Positions 52,136-62,642 are shown, counted from the first letter of the stretch. The stretch: DNA of 64,000 nt from Pollenia angustigena (GCA_930367215.1 OV884057.1:104743284-104807283); one strand, 5' to 3'. Program-made: numbers and translations. The notes: generated by a model not told the origin, from the letters alone.

Positions 52136-53069
52136 AGATCACTACAGCAATATACCATTCATGAAGATGTGAGATGATTTTTTTTTTTAAAAAAAAGTTT
52201 ATAAGTGATATATCATTTTTGGGTTTATGTAATACCTTATGTTTTATATAATTTTAAAATATTCTATTTATTGGATAACATTATTTTTTTTTTTTTTTTT
52301 GTAATAGCTTTCTATGTTTAATAGTTATGCAATATTATTTATATTAGTTTTTACCATGACTCTATTAATTTGCTTCTTCACATAATTTTTTACATATTTA
52401 ATCAGTACGTTAAAAGTGAATAAAATGCATATTAAAATTGCTAATTCAATACTGATGCTAATGGCAGGAGGTGCATTAGCTGTTGCTGTTACGACCTCTT
52501 TAATTTTATTCTGAGCATTCCCCATTTGATCTAAAACTTTTTTTTTTTTTTTTTTTTTTGAACACTTTTCTTTTAAACACTATTTCTATATCTTTTGTGT
52601 TTTTTTTTTTTTTTTTGTTTTGTGTGTGTATATTTCTTCTTCTGCACTGTATAAAATTAACTACCTCCACTTTATAGGTTGTTTTTTTTTTTTTTTTTTT
52701 AAAAAAAATTTTCTTTAGACGACTTACATATGCTTGTTGCGTTCTCTAGTTATATATGTTTATTGTTGCTTACTTCTCTTCGTTGCCGTTGTTGATGAAG
52801 AATACCATTCGCTGCTATAGTTAATGCTGATGAGATAAAATATTTCCTCCTTCTTTTTTTTTTTTTTTTTTTTGTTACGGATGTTGATGATGAATGAAAT
52901 TCGCTGTTAAAGTTGATGTTGATGAACAAAGTTTTGCTACCTTTGCTAGGTTAGTACTCCTAAGCTGGTACTACTGTTGAGAGAAGAGACTTGGCTTGTC
53001 TTCTCCTTCTAGTTCTGGCTTTGAACTAGGACTTCCACCAATGTTCCAAGTTTTTTCCAAGGATCGCCA
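52136..53069 (-). other. leader of 412-like element with multiple A-runs and PBS
   Basis: 934-bp leader. On the minus strand the PBS TGGCGATCCTTGGAAAAAAC begins directly after the LTR at 53069. At least five long A-runs (14-22 bases, seen as T-runs on the plus strand near 52285, 52540, 52605, 52690 and 52860) punctuate it. A small ORF lies at 52325-52525. Confidence 0.7.
52325..52525 (-). CDS. 66-residue leader ORF: MGNAQ N-terminus with membrane segment
   Basis: ATG at 52525 in a favourable context (ATCAAATGG) and stop at 52325. The product starts MGNAQNKIKEVV, a Gly-2 N-myristoylation-type signal, then a hydrophobic stretch SIELAILICILFTFNVLI (residues about 25-43), followed by a Lys/Arg-rich tail (KYVKNYVKKQ). 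Predicted to be a short membrane-anchored protein with a basic cytosolic tail. It lies upstream of gag in the same orientation, so it would be the first ORF met by scanning ribosomes. Related small leader ORFs may exist in 412/mdg1-type elements; I cannot confirm from sequence alone. Confidence 0.6.
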   Translation of the reverse strand: MGNAQNKIKEVVTATANAPPAISISIELAILICILFTFNVLIKYVKNYVKKQINRVMVKTNINNIA

Positions 53070-53659
53070 TATGGTAGGTTTGGTGTGAGGAATAAAAAGC
53101 AAGTTTATGTTTGGGTTTTCTTAATTTTATTTACTTTCTGCTCTTGGTTATCCCACTCACTTTGATATTAACACTAATACTAATTTTACAAAAATATTTA
53201 CACTATCTTATATACTAAATTATAGTCTTAGAATTATATTACCTAAAATGCTACAGCAGCACATCCCACGACCTAGTTGCACATTTTTGTGACACACATG
53301 TTTCAAGTACTTTTCCGGGTGGTCAAGATGTCAAACAGACATACACCCAAACGTTTTATGATGCCGTCATAAACGTATCGCAAGTATACAAAACAATTGT
53401 AACAAGAAACCTTTTTAGTTATTTTATTTTGGGTTTTTTGGACATACACATTTAATTGTTTTGTTTGTTTACAATTTACCATATGTGGTTCAATGTCAAT
53501 TGTGCAGTTTCAAATAATTGTTTTGTTTGTTTATAATTTACCATTTACATTTATGTGGTTCAATGTCAATTGTGCAGTTTCAAATAACTGTAGAACAAAG
53601 TCGTGGTATTGCTTAGTATTCATGCATTTATATGAATACTACAGTATGCATATACTACA
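53070..53659 (-). repeat. 5' LTR (minus sense) of 412-like element
   Basis: Same sequence as 46333-46922 with no difference noticed; followed by CTCT. Confidence 0.9.
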
Positions 53660-53663
53660 CTCT

Positions 53664-54582
53664 ATATATTTATTTATTTTCTTTTCGATGTCCTATACAC
53701 AAGACTTAAGTCTTATATTGCAGTATGGAACTGAGCTTACATAAATACAATGAATCAGATAACAAAACTGTATTATATATTATTAAGTAATTAAAAAGAA
53801 AATAGGATTAATTATAATTTAGTTTTATATGACAATCTTAGCAAAAATCAATATAAAGCATGCAAAAATATAAATATAAATTCAACGTGAAAAATGGCAA
53901 AAAATATATTTCCTGAATTGTCGTGCGTTTCTAATGGTCTGTAATCTATAGGGAATTCCGTTCCAGAGACTGATGGCATGAATAAAGAATTGATACTTGG
54001 AGATCAGAGTTTGATAAGCAAATGCAATAATTCGTTTACCTCTGGGAAGCGTTGAAAAACTTAGACGTTCATAAAGATGCTCCGGTTAATGTTTATATAT
54101 AATTTTATATATTATATATTTTTAAATAATTATCAAAGCTAATGCCATAGAACAATGTTGAATATATACCGAATAATGTTATTAAATGTCACATTTAGTT
54201 TTCTTTTACTTTTATTATCACAACTGGCAAATAGTTCACAGCCATACAATAAAATCAGAATTAGGTAAGATTTAGCAAGGAGAGTTCTAATTTTAATTGG
54301 AGTACAATACTGAGTTTGCCAGAGATTCCTTAACATTGAATACGTTCGACCACATACAAAATTAACGTGGTTAGACCAGGTGAGTGTTGTTAAAATATAC
54401 ACCAAGATTTTTGACCGAGTTTACAATATCAATGGACTGGTTGTTTAAGGACAATAAAGGATTAAAATCAAGTTTCAATAACCTCTTTTTAATAATTAAC
54501 GCTTTCGACTCAATAGGATTTATTGCCAGACAATTAGCAGTAGCCCAATTCTTGGCATTCCATGCCCGTTACTGTGCGTAAA
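53664..54582 (-). pseudogene. LINE 3' part (RT thumb and C-terminal region)
   Basis: Minus-strand readings: WNAKNWATANCLAINPIESK, then SVKNLGVYFNN, TLTWSNHVNFVCGRTYSMLR, IKIRTLLAKSYLILILLYGC (ELF), KRKLNVTFNNIIRYIFN, then YQTLISKYQFFIHAISLWNG and LQTIRNARQFR near the end. These are the post-catalytic RT and C-terminal motifs of a fly non-LTR element; the clade is uncertain. Stops near 54375 and a shift near 54140. It is 5' truncated at about 54582, where Transib sequence resumes, so it inserted in the Transib copy. Confidence 0.7.
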
Positions 54583-54960
54583 ATTCTTGTATACAGCGCA
54601 GAAGTTATGAAGTCTTTTCTTCTTCCCATTGGACAACTCTCCGAATAAGCACAGGAGGGAAGAAATAAAGACTGTCGTAGATTCCGTGAACGGCACACCA
54701 GGAAGCGGTCACGTATTGCCACAAATACAGATCTTTTGAGACAGCTTTTAATTACGTCTGATCCTGTTATCAGCTCGTATAGAGAGTTACCGTGAAGAAA
54801 ATTTACTTCTTTGCCATCGGAGAATCTGCAGTTGATGATACCACCTTCATTTCCATCCGAAAGAACATCACGAATTAAATGATGAGGATGTTTTGCTCTC
54901 TGAATATTCTACTGAATGGGAGAGTAGTGATTACGACTTATCTGATGGTGATTTGTAGGT
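54583..54960 (+). pseudogene. Transib transposase, C-terminal part
   Basis: The plus strand resumes YSAEVMKSFLLPIGQLSE, then TAA where the family has an acidic residue, then AQEGRNKDCRRFRERHTRK and LRQLLITSDPVISSYREL. The Glu in AQEGRNK aligns with the third catalytic residue of Transib/RAG1 (RA G1 context NESGNKLFRRF). Further frames decay toward 54960. Terminal inverted repeats of the CACWGTG type were not found on either side. Confidence 0.75.
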
Positions 54961-55812
54961 TTAGGTAGTTTTTTATTATTACTATTATTCTTATTTTATT
55001 GTGTGTTGTGGTTGCTTACAATCCACGTCTTAGTAAATAAGTTATTTAATATTATATTTCTTAAACTTATACACCTTGTTATTGTTAATTGATAAACAGA
55101 AACCGTTATTGTACTAAGTTATTTAAAAAAAAAAATATTTTGTAAATTAATAAATGTGGGTACTATCATTATGATTTTTATTTTTTTCTTATAAATTTCT
55201 TTGTAAACAAATAAAGGTAGACGTAGCTAATTTAAGAACAATTAGCGAGAATAGTGAACAAACGAGACACAGGAGTAAACCACTTCCGTCTTGCAGCTAC
55301 ATTAGGGTGGATCGATTTAGCAATCGATATTACCTACGTATTATTATTAAACAAAAATTAAATCAGCAGATTTTTTTTTTATTGCCTACTTAAAAAACCT
55401 TAAAAATAAAAGTAGAGAAAAAGTCAAAAAATTTGGGCGCCTTTGTTTTAGTAGGTAAAAAAAAAATCGGCTGATTTATGCCCCGATTGCGGTTCTCCAC
55501 TTTTGTAGTTTGGTTGTCTTTGATAAATTCACATTGCCATTCTCAACTCAACTGTCAGTTGGCTATTCAGTTGTATATCTGTTTGTTTCGTGGTATTGCC
55601 GTTTTCAACTTTGTAAAAGTTTGGTCCAAAAAATGTTAAATACATACAACTGCTAAAAGTTTATTTTTTTTTTTAAATTCGATGAAAATCGAAAACAAAA
55701 TGGAGAAATCTTATGTATACAATTTTGTAATAACTTTTTCGGTTTGATAAAGACTTTTATTAGTTTGAAAATAAAAACGAAAGCTCAATTTGAGCGGCTC
55801 GTCCAGCTTATT
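54961..55812. other. unassigned, with one inverted pair
   Basis: 55357-55392 (AATCAGCAGATTTTTTTTTT...GCCTACTTAA) is complementary to 55455-55485 (GTAGGTAAAAAAAAAATCGG then CTGATTT), suggesting a ~130-bp MITE. Nothing else recognised. Confidence 0.35.
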
Positions 55813-56452
55813 TAGAGCCAGTTTTTGACATAAAGATCAGCGATTAAATTTGAACTAACTAACTTTGAAATTCGTTTTTGGGTAGTCGATTATTTCATTT
55901 TGTTTCCAAGTTTAAACGCCCAAAGTTGGCGGTTTAAACTTACGACAGAACTTTCAAAAGTACGAATGCTTATAAAAGGAAATATTTTTAATTTTTTTTT
56001 TATTCAAAGTTTTAAAAAATATTCCTTGATTATTTTGCTTCTTTTTCGATTTCATTTATTTTTAAATATATAATATTATATAACACAATACAAAATTCTA
56101 TTCTATCCTTTTCTTCTTCTTTTTCACGTTAACAACAGTAATTTGATGACAATTTTTGGCATTTGTTTTAAACTGTCATACTTATACATAAAAGTATTGT
56201 CAATTCATATGGCAATTCTTAAAGCTTTAATCTTTCACTTAAAACGCCAAAGAGGATTAAGGCTAGATTAATTTTATTATAAGATTAACAAATCTTACTA
56301 TTGATCCTGGTTTAAGCTCTAAGTAAAAAACCCGCTCTTAGAGAAACTCAGAAATTGTTCGCTGAAAACAACAAAGTTTGGTATGATGAAAAATTTATAG
56401 TAGAGTTAAATAGAACGACAAGAACTTCTTTTAAACGCTTTAAATCTTCTTA

Positions 56453-56671
56453 GGGCCGTTTTCACAACTTACCGATAGCTAAAGGTAGGATTTAATTGGC
56501 CTTATTAAAAGAGTTTCATTATTAAAACTTTACTTTAACCTACCAGGTATGATGAACCTCAATCTACTATATCGCTCAGTTTAGGTTAAAGTAAAGTTTT
56601 AATAATGGAACACTTTTTATAAGGCCGGTTAAAGTACACTTTAAGATATCGGTAAGTTGTGAAAACGGGCC
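56453..56671. mobile_element. 219-bp PIF/Harbinger-like MITE, TTA duplication
   Basis: GGGCCGTTTTCACAACTTAC at 56453 mirrored by GTAAGTTGTGAAAACGGGCC; TTA at 56450-56452 and 56672-56674. Inner pair TAAAACTTTACTTTAACCTA also inverted, so the RNA would form an almost complete hairpin. Confidence 0.85.
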
Positions 56672-57025
56672 TTAATCTAATTATAATATTCTCTGCACAG
56701 GTTTGAATACACTACAAGCCAAGTATAAAGAAAAAATTTGCCAACAATAAAAGAAACACTCAAGCGACAGGGGAGGGCTATCACAAGAAGTTCCGACAAC
56801 GCTCGAAACTCGTTATTAATGGTATCACAATTTTCACTTTCATTTAGAAATAATTTTGATAAAAGCTATAATGGTTTTTACCGAAATCACATTTTCTGAA
56901 GCAAATTTTACTAGCCAGATTAAAATTTCGACGTCGAAATTAACTTTATTTCTCCTCGCAAAATGTTATCTAGCATTATACCTTTAATGTTATTGTTTGT
57001 TATATAAATATATAAATATTGTTAA

Positions 57026-57374
57026 AGGCTAGATTACACTATTATACTTTGTATTAATACATGTCAAAAACTCAAGTAATATGACAAAGTGTGATAGTGT
57101 GAATGAAATGTGTCACGAAATTGACAAGTATTAAGAAAAAAGTTTGACATCCCATACGACTTCATCGTTTTTTGAAAAATTTCTAAACAATAATACTTTT
57201 CATTGGATCAGGGTTGCATTTTATTTCATGTGTGAGTGTTTATACTTTGTGTGATGGTCTGAACACAAACTGTCATGTTACGTTAGATTTTTTGACAGTC
57301 GCAACAAAACTCATTAGATTTCTCACAAAGTATTATGGAATACGTAAGACTTGTGAGATAGTGTAATCTATCCT
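57026..57374. mobile_element. 349-bp PIF/Harbinger-like MITE, TAA duplication
   Basis: AGGCTAGATTACACTAT at 57026 mirrored by ATAGTGTAATCTATCCT at 57374; TAA flanks 57023-57025 and 57375-57377. Non-coding. Confidence 0.8.
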
Positions 57375-57377
57375 TAA

Positions 57378-57760
57378 GTGGCAGATGATTTTCTTCAAAT
57401 CTTAGCTTTGATAATTCGAATTTGTCTAATAGCTTCTTTTTGTTAAAATTGCGCCCCATTTGATGAAACCAAAAAGGGGAAAGACTTTTATAAGCTGAAG
57501 TAGAAAGTCCGGATATAATAAAATTTAATTTAGCGCTTGTTAAATCTCCTTCAAAATCATTCAGAGTAAAATAATAATGACGTGACCTTCTTGTTGACAA
57601 ATATTTCAAAATATTATAAAATTCCGTTCCAAAATAATCTTGGAATGAGAGGAAGTCGTCTCTTCTACTTAAACTTTTGAAGAAGTGGTTTCCTTTATCT
57701 TTAAAATACTTTCCAATATCACCAGCAAATGCTAGCTTAAATGCTGCCGCTGATACTTAA
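57378..57760 (-). CDS. unrecognised open reading (exon- or transposon-derived)
   Basis: A continuous minus-strand frame of about 127 codons from just after a TAA at 57762 to the MITE at 57374: VSAAAFKLAFAGDIGKYFKD, then FFKSLSRRDDFLSFQDYFGT, RHYYFTLNDFEGDLTSAKLN and FELSKLRFEENHLPL. Codon-like composition and no ATG at the 5' edge suggest an exon or a fragment of a longer protein rather than chance. Not recognised. It sits in the spacer of the large foldback, so it could be transposon-encoded. Confidence 0.4.
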
Positions 57761-57820
57761 TTTAGAATGTGGCATATGCAATCGTCTAATTAACAAGTGC
57801 AATAATTATATTCACAATAG

Positions 57821-57997
57821 CGGAGTTCAGTGTTTGGTGCAAATGCTCTTGAAAAAAGAGCAAATACAAAATATCACAGCAGTTTTGCTTAATTTAAATA
57901 CAAAATACACTGAGTTTCCGCTAAATTTAATAAAGAAAGCTATGAAAAATAGTATTTTCTATTTCGCATGACCATTTGCACCAAACACTGACCTCCG
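57821..57997. mobile_element. 177-bp inverted-repeat MITE
   Basis: CGGAGTTCAGTGTTTGGTGC (57821) mirrored by GCACCAAACACTGACCTCCG (57997). Flanks show no clear duplication. Confidence 0.7.
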
Positions 57998-58559
57998 TTT
58001 ATAATTACCCTGCAAATAATAGGACCAGTCCAAACACGCGTGTAAAGAGTAGTTCACATGGGACCAGGACTAGTCCAAAACTAACCCAAACGTATGGAAA
58101 AAACCTGGTCTATTTAACATTACGATGTCCTAGGAGAGGACCATATAACCCACCTTTGGACCACTTAGAGCGGGTTTTTTACTTAGAGTTTAAACCAGGA
58201 TCAATAGTGGCGTTTTTGAGTGAAAGATTAAAGCTTTTAGCATTGCCATATGAATTGACAATACTTTTATGTATAAGTATGGCAGTTTAAAACAAATACC
58301 AAAAATGGTCATCAAATTACTGTTCTTAACGTGAAAAAGAAGCAGAAAAGGCGAGCATTTTGTATTGTGTTATATAATATTATATCTTATATATAAATAC
58401 GGAAGCAATTTTTTTATCGTTGATTTTTAAGTATCTAAACGTCCACCGATTTTAATGAAACATATATCGTTTTAAAGGTATTTTTGTGTAGAAATGCACA
58501 ACATACATTTTTTTTCTAAATTTTTAGGATTAAATGGTTTTAAAAGCGTTTTAAATTTG

Positions 58560-58748
58560 TTTGCAAACACACGCACATACATGTATAAAAAGAAGTTGTG
58601 TGTTTTGCTATTCTCCTAAAATGTGTTTTTTTCTTGCATTATACTGGCAAACACACATGTGCACACATGTATAAAAGACGGTGTGCTCTATGTTGTTTTT
58701 ATACTTGCAAACACACATGTACACAAATGTATAAACGACGGTTATGCT
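58560..58748 (+). repeat. tandem ~85-bp units with CAAACACACATGT core
   Basis: Units share GCAAACACACATGT.CACA.ATGTATAAA and GTGTGCTCTATGTTG; copies near 58563, 58648 and 58707. The array continues beyond the inserted hAT element at 59694-59770 and perhaps 60010-60080. Confidence 0.7.
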
Positions 58749-59693
58749 CAGTGATGCCAATTTTTTGTGAGCAAAAAGCACTTTAAAATTAAAAAAAGCA
58801 CTAAAAAGCACTATCTTGAACAAAAAAAAGCGTAAAAAAGCACTAAGCCATTTTTTAAATTTAATAAAACACAAAACAAGTTGCATTCGGCTGTGCCGGA
58901 TATTCGACCTTATTGTGTTTGGCGTATTTAAAATACGCCTACGACTCTTTGGTAATAGATTAAAGAGAACGTGAACTTTTTTTCTTTAATCTATTACCAA
59001 ACTGTCGTAGACGTATCTTAAATACGCCAAACACAATAAGAGTGAATATATACCTCCAAAATTTAAAAAAAGCGACGGCGTTGATGGGTGACCATTTTCA
59101 TTTAAAATTAAATATACAGGTATGTGATGAAAATCAATCGATTTCAAAACGACCGTTTTTAAAAGGTGTGATGAATTTCAAACGATTTTAAAATCTATTT
59201 CTGAATCTGGCCTTTTGCAATTACCGAAAATTTGCAGTGACCGACCATTCTTTATAAAACTTAATGACAGCCCAAATTTTAATAAAAAAAAAAAAATATG
59301 TTGTCAACGCTAAAAAGTAAACGTTTTGCAAAATTTCCAAATTGCTAGGAAGCCTAGCTCTAACCTCGTAAATAAAGTTTTTGGTAAAACGAATGCAACT
59401 TTCTTTTATCACTTTTTTTATCATTTGAAACCTTAAAATCTTTATTTGCCTTCCCAAAATTGTACCCCAAATAGCAAATCTCATCTTAATCATCCTGAAT
59501 ATAATCGAGGTTTTAAAAAATGGTACAAAAAAAAAAATAAATATTGTAAAAGGCACTTAAAAGCACTGTGAGAAATTGTGAAAAGCACTATAAATACCCG
59601 CTTTTCAAAAACGGGTGTTTAACAAAATTTCGGGTATTGCATAAGCAAAAAAGCACCAAAAAATACCCGAAAGGCACCAAAATGGCAACGCTG
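58749..59693. mobile_element. hAT-like element with perfect 8-bp target duplication
   Basis: CAGTGATGCCAATTTTTT start and AAAATGGCAACGCTG end form imperfect terminal repeats. GTTATGCT flanks both sides exactly (58741-58748 and 59694-59701). Subterminal AAAAAGCACT motifs are repeated at both ends (58780-58850 and 59550-59590). Non-coding; contains a smaller foldback at 58908-59040. Confidence 0.85.
58908..59040. mobile_element. 133-bp hairpin inside the hAT element
   Basis: TTATTGTGTTTGGCGTATTT and ACTCTTTGGTAATAGATTAA at the left are mirrored at the right (TTAATCTATTACCAAACTGT ... AAATACGCCAAACACAATAA). Confidence 0.75.
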
Positions 59694-60888
59694 GTTATGC
59701 TCTATGTTGTTCTCCCAAAATGTTTTTGTTTTCATTTTGCACTTGCAAACACACATGTATAAACGTATTGTATTAGGACAGGGTTACCTTAGACATTTTA
59801 AAAAATTAAGTCGCGCAAAAACGTCGTTTAGAAAAATAAAAGTCGGAAACTTTTTTAATGACTTTTAACGAAGATCTGTGTTTCTATTTTTTACTTTGAT
59901 AACATTTCATGAAAATCTTATAAATAAATTACGGGGATAGGTATGCACAATATATTTTTTTTTTCTAAATTTTTGGAATAAAAGTGTTTAAAAAGCATTT
60001 TAATTTATCCTATAGACACACGTACAAAGATAGGTGAATAGTGAATTAAGCCGTTCTCTTAAAATGTGTACGATTTTATTGTACAACGCACAGGTTCTCT
60101 CAAAAGTAAATGTGAAGTGGTCGAATTTCGGCCACCGGGCGATCCTAGTGTTTATAAATAGATATTTATTCTTGTTTGACCTTTATTTTATATTTACTTT
60201 TAATTATTTAAGCTTGAGTGTGGAATATTTAATAAAACTTTAAATAAAAAAAAAAAAAAAAATAAAAAATATTTCCTTTTATAAACTGTTCGTACTTTTG
60301 AAAGTTCTGTCGCAAGTTCAAACCGTCAACTTTGTGCGTTTAAACTTGGAAACAAAATGAAATAATCGACTACCCAAAAACGAATTTCAAAGAATAGATC
60401 TAATTTAATCAAAAACTGGCTCTTAGGAGTAGTTTTAAAACTACTCCATGGTATACTCAAGAGGATTAGTTTTGAAGTCGTTTAAAAACGAAAGCATGTC
60501 GTTAAAAAACGAAGACATGTCGTCTCACGACAAACACTTTTTAACAATGACATGGTCCATGCTTGCATTACATCGGACCAGTCCATGGAGTAGTCCATTT
60601 TATCAAAATGGATCAGGTGGTCCAATTTTATTTGCAGGGTATGGACAGTAAATACGAGTTGCCATTTTGTATCAATAACAATAGGTTTGACAAATTTGGA
60701 AATATGTAATACCAAATGATTCACGGGTTTGATTTGTAACAAAAAAATTACAACTATACTAACTTTATCAACCGTGGGCATAACCAATGTTACAGCCGTA
60801 CATTGTTACATAGCGTCTTCACCTGACAATTTTTTGTCATACCAAACGTCAAACTTCATATTAAAAAAACGCTGACAAAAATGTTCGA

Positions 60889-62642
60889 GTTTTTTATACC
60901 CTCCACCACAATTAGTTGTGAAGAGGGTATATTAAGTTTGTCATTCCGTGTGAAACTTTTTTATTATTCAACTCAGACCCTATAAAGTATATATATTCTG
61001 GGTCCTTGAGTAATTTTAAGTCGATTTAGCCATGTCCGTCTGTCTGTCCGTCTGTTGAAAACACGCTCACTTTCGAAAAACTCAAAAGAAATAAACACAC
61101 TTGGTGTAAAATTGCTTGTAGTTATCCTAAGCAGTTTGGGATTGAAATCCAGCAAAATCGGTACAATAGGATCTGAGCTATGAATCAAAATGTGGAACCA
61201 CTACCTAAAAAAATTTTATAATTTTGTTACAAAAACTAACATAAATGGTCGAAAAATGCACAGGATGACATAAGATTTCGCAACAGTTCGTTTTATTTAA
61301 CTGGAAATAACGCTGTAAAAATTCTTGAAGATCCGTCCATGATTTACCCTAGGCCCCATATAAGCCCTACTCCCGGAAAACAGTATAGTAAGCCTAAAAC
61401 CCTAACTAACAATGCTATCATAACAAAATTTGGCACGTCACAGTTAAATAGGACTAGAAATTAAACTATTAAGTTTCGTGACGATCGGTCCATAATTTAC
61501 CATAGGCCCCATATAAAACCTACTTCCAGAAAACAGTTTAGTACGCCTAAATCCGTAAAAAATAATGCTATCATAACAAAATTTGGCACATCAAAATTTT
61601 TTAGAACTTAAAATAAGACTGTGAAATTTCGTGAAGATCGGTCCATAATTTACCATAGGCCCGATATAAACCTTACTCCCGGAAAACAGCTTAGTACGCC
61701 TAAAAACGTAAAAAAGAATGCTATGATAACAAAATTTGGTACATCACAGTTTTATTGAACGAGAAATAAGATTTTAAAATTTTGTGAAGAACGGTCCATC
61801 ATTTACCATAGGACCCATATAAACCTTACTCCCGGAAAACAGCTTAGTAAACCTAAATACGTAAAAAATAATGCTATCGTAACAAAATTTGGAACATATA
61901 AGTTTTACAGGACTAGAAATAAGACTGTGAAATTTCGTGAAGATCAGTTCATAATTTACCCTAGGCCCCATATAAACCTTACTCCCGGAATACAGCTTAG
62001 TACGCCTAAAAACGTAAAAAATTACGCTATCATAACAAAATTTGATACATCACAGTTTTATAGAACTAGAAATGACACTGTGAAATTTGGTGAAGATCGG
62101 TGCATAACTTACCATAGGCCTCATATAAAGCCCACTCTGGTAAAATAATTAAATACGCGGTAAACTTTCTTCCAGTTTAGCTTCATATGGCCAGAAAAAA
62201 TGTTATGCAATTTTGTGATATACGGTCCATAATTTTCGTTAGATTCCATTTTAGCAGCCTTCTGAAATTTACTGCAAACGCTTAAACTAATTGCACCGCT
62301 TTATTGAAATTTATGTTTTTTAATACCAGAAATCGTTCTGCAGAATTTGGGATGATTGGTTCATAGCTTACCATGGCTTTTACATATATAATTTGTTCTC
62401 TTGAAAATCATTTAAGTTCATCTTAAACTTATATTCTACTCAAACTTTTTAAAATTGATTCTGATTGTCGATCAATAATTTTATTTAGGTCTAAACCGCA
62501 ACAAATTTTAATGCAGATGTCTGTTTTTACAAAGATTATAATAATAAATAGACATCATACAGATATTACTCCTAAAACATTCGAAGTGTCGGTGGAGGGT
62601 ATCAAAGATTCGGCACAGCCGAATATAGCACTCTAACTTGTT
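60889..62642 (-). repeat. dispersed fly repeat with GTCY run, copy 4
   Basis: Boundaries TATACCCTCCACCACAATTA and GGTGGAGGGTATCAAAGATT, with CTGTCCGTCTG-type GTCY repeats at 61034-61054. Such GTCY microsatellites occur in DINE/mini-me-type non-autonomous elements of flies; assignment is inference. Contains the 153-bp array below. Confidence 0.5.
61326..62243. repeat. six-copy 153-bp tandem array
   Basis: The marker TGAAGATCGGTCCATAATTT recurs at 61326, 61479, 61632, 61785, 61938 and 62091, exactly 153 bp apart each time, with 80-90% similarity by eye. Each unit contains TACCATAGGCCCCATATAAA, CTTACTCCCGGAAAACAGCT and ATGCTATCATAACAAAATTT. Confidence 0.85.

Larger units (their letters stand above)
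46333..53659 (-). mobile_element. near-intact 412/mdg1-like gypsy retrotransposon
   Basis: 7,327 bp on the minus strand with 590-bp LTRs (46333-46922 and 53070-53659) that look identical by eye, CTCT target duplication, PBS directly after the 5' LTR, long leader with a small ORF, intact gag and intact pol in a -1 relationship. All catalytic motifs of protease, RT, RNase H and integrase are present. It inserted into the Transib pseudogene. Likely a young and possibly active copy; lineage (412/mdg1-like) is judged from pol motifs. Confidence 0.9.
55813..60425. mobile_element. large foldback: ~530-bp inverted arms
   Basis: The left arm 55813-56345 (TTAGAGCCAGTTTTTGA ... GATCCTGGTTTAAGCTC) is matched inverted by 58160-58440 and 60275-60425. 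The right arm is interrupted by the 58440-60270 material. The spacer 56346-58159 contains two TTA/TAA-flanked MITEs and an unknown open reading. Terminal target duplication not resolved. Confidence 0.6.
58008..60649. mobile_element. TA-flanked TIR element with CCCTGCAAATAA ends (nested)
   Basis: CCCTGCAAATAATAGGACC near 58008 and GGTCCAATTTTATTTGCAGGG ending about 60639 are complementary, each adjoining TA. Subterminal GGACCAGTCC motifs occur at both sides (58022 and 60576). The hAT element at 58749 and tandem repeats lie inside. It overlaps the right arm of the large foldback, so the order of insertions is unclear. Confidence 0.5.
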
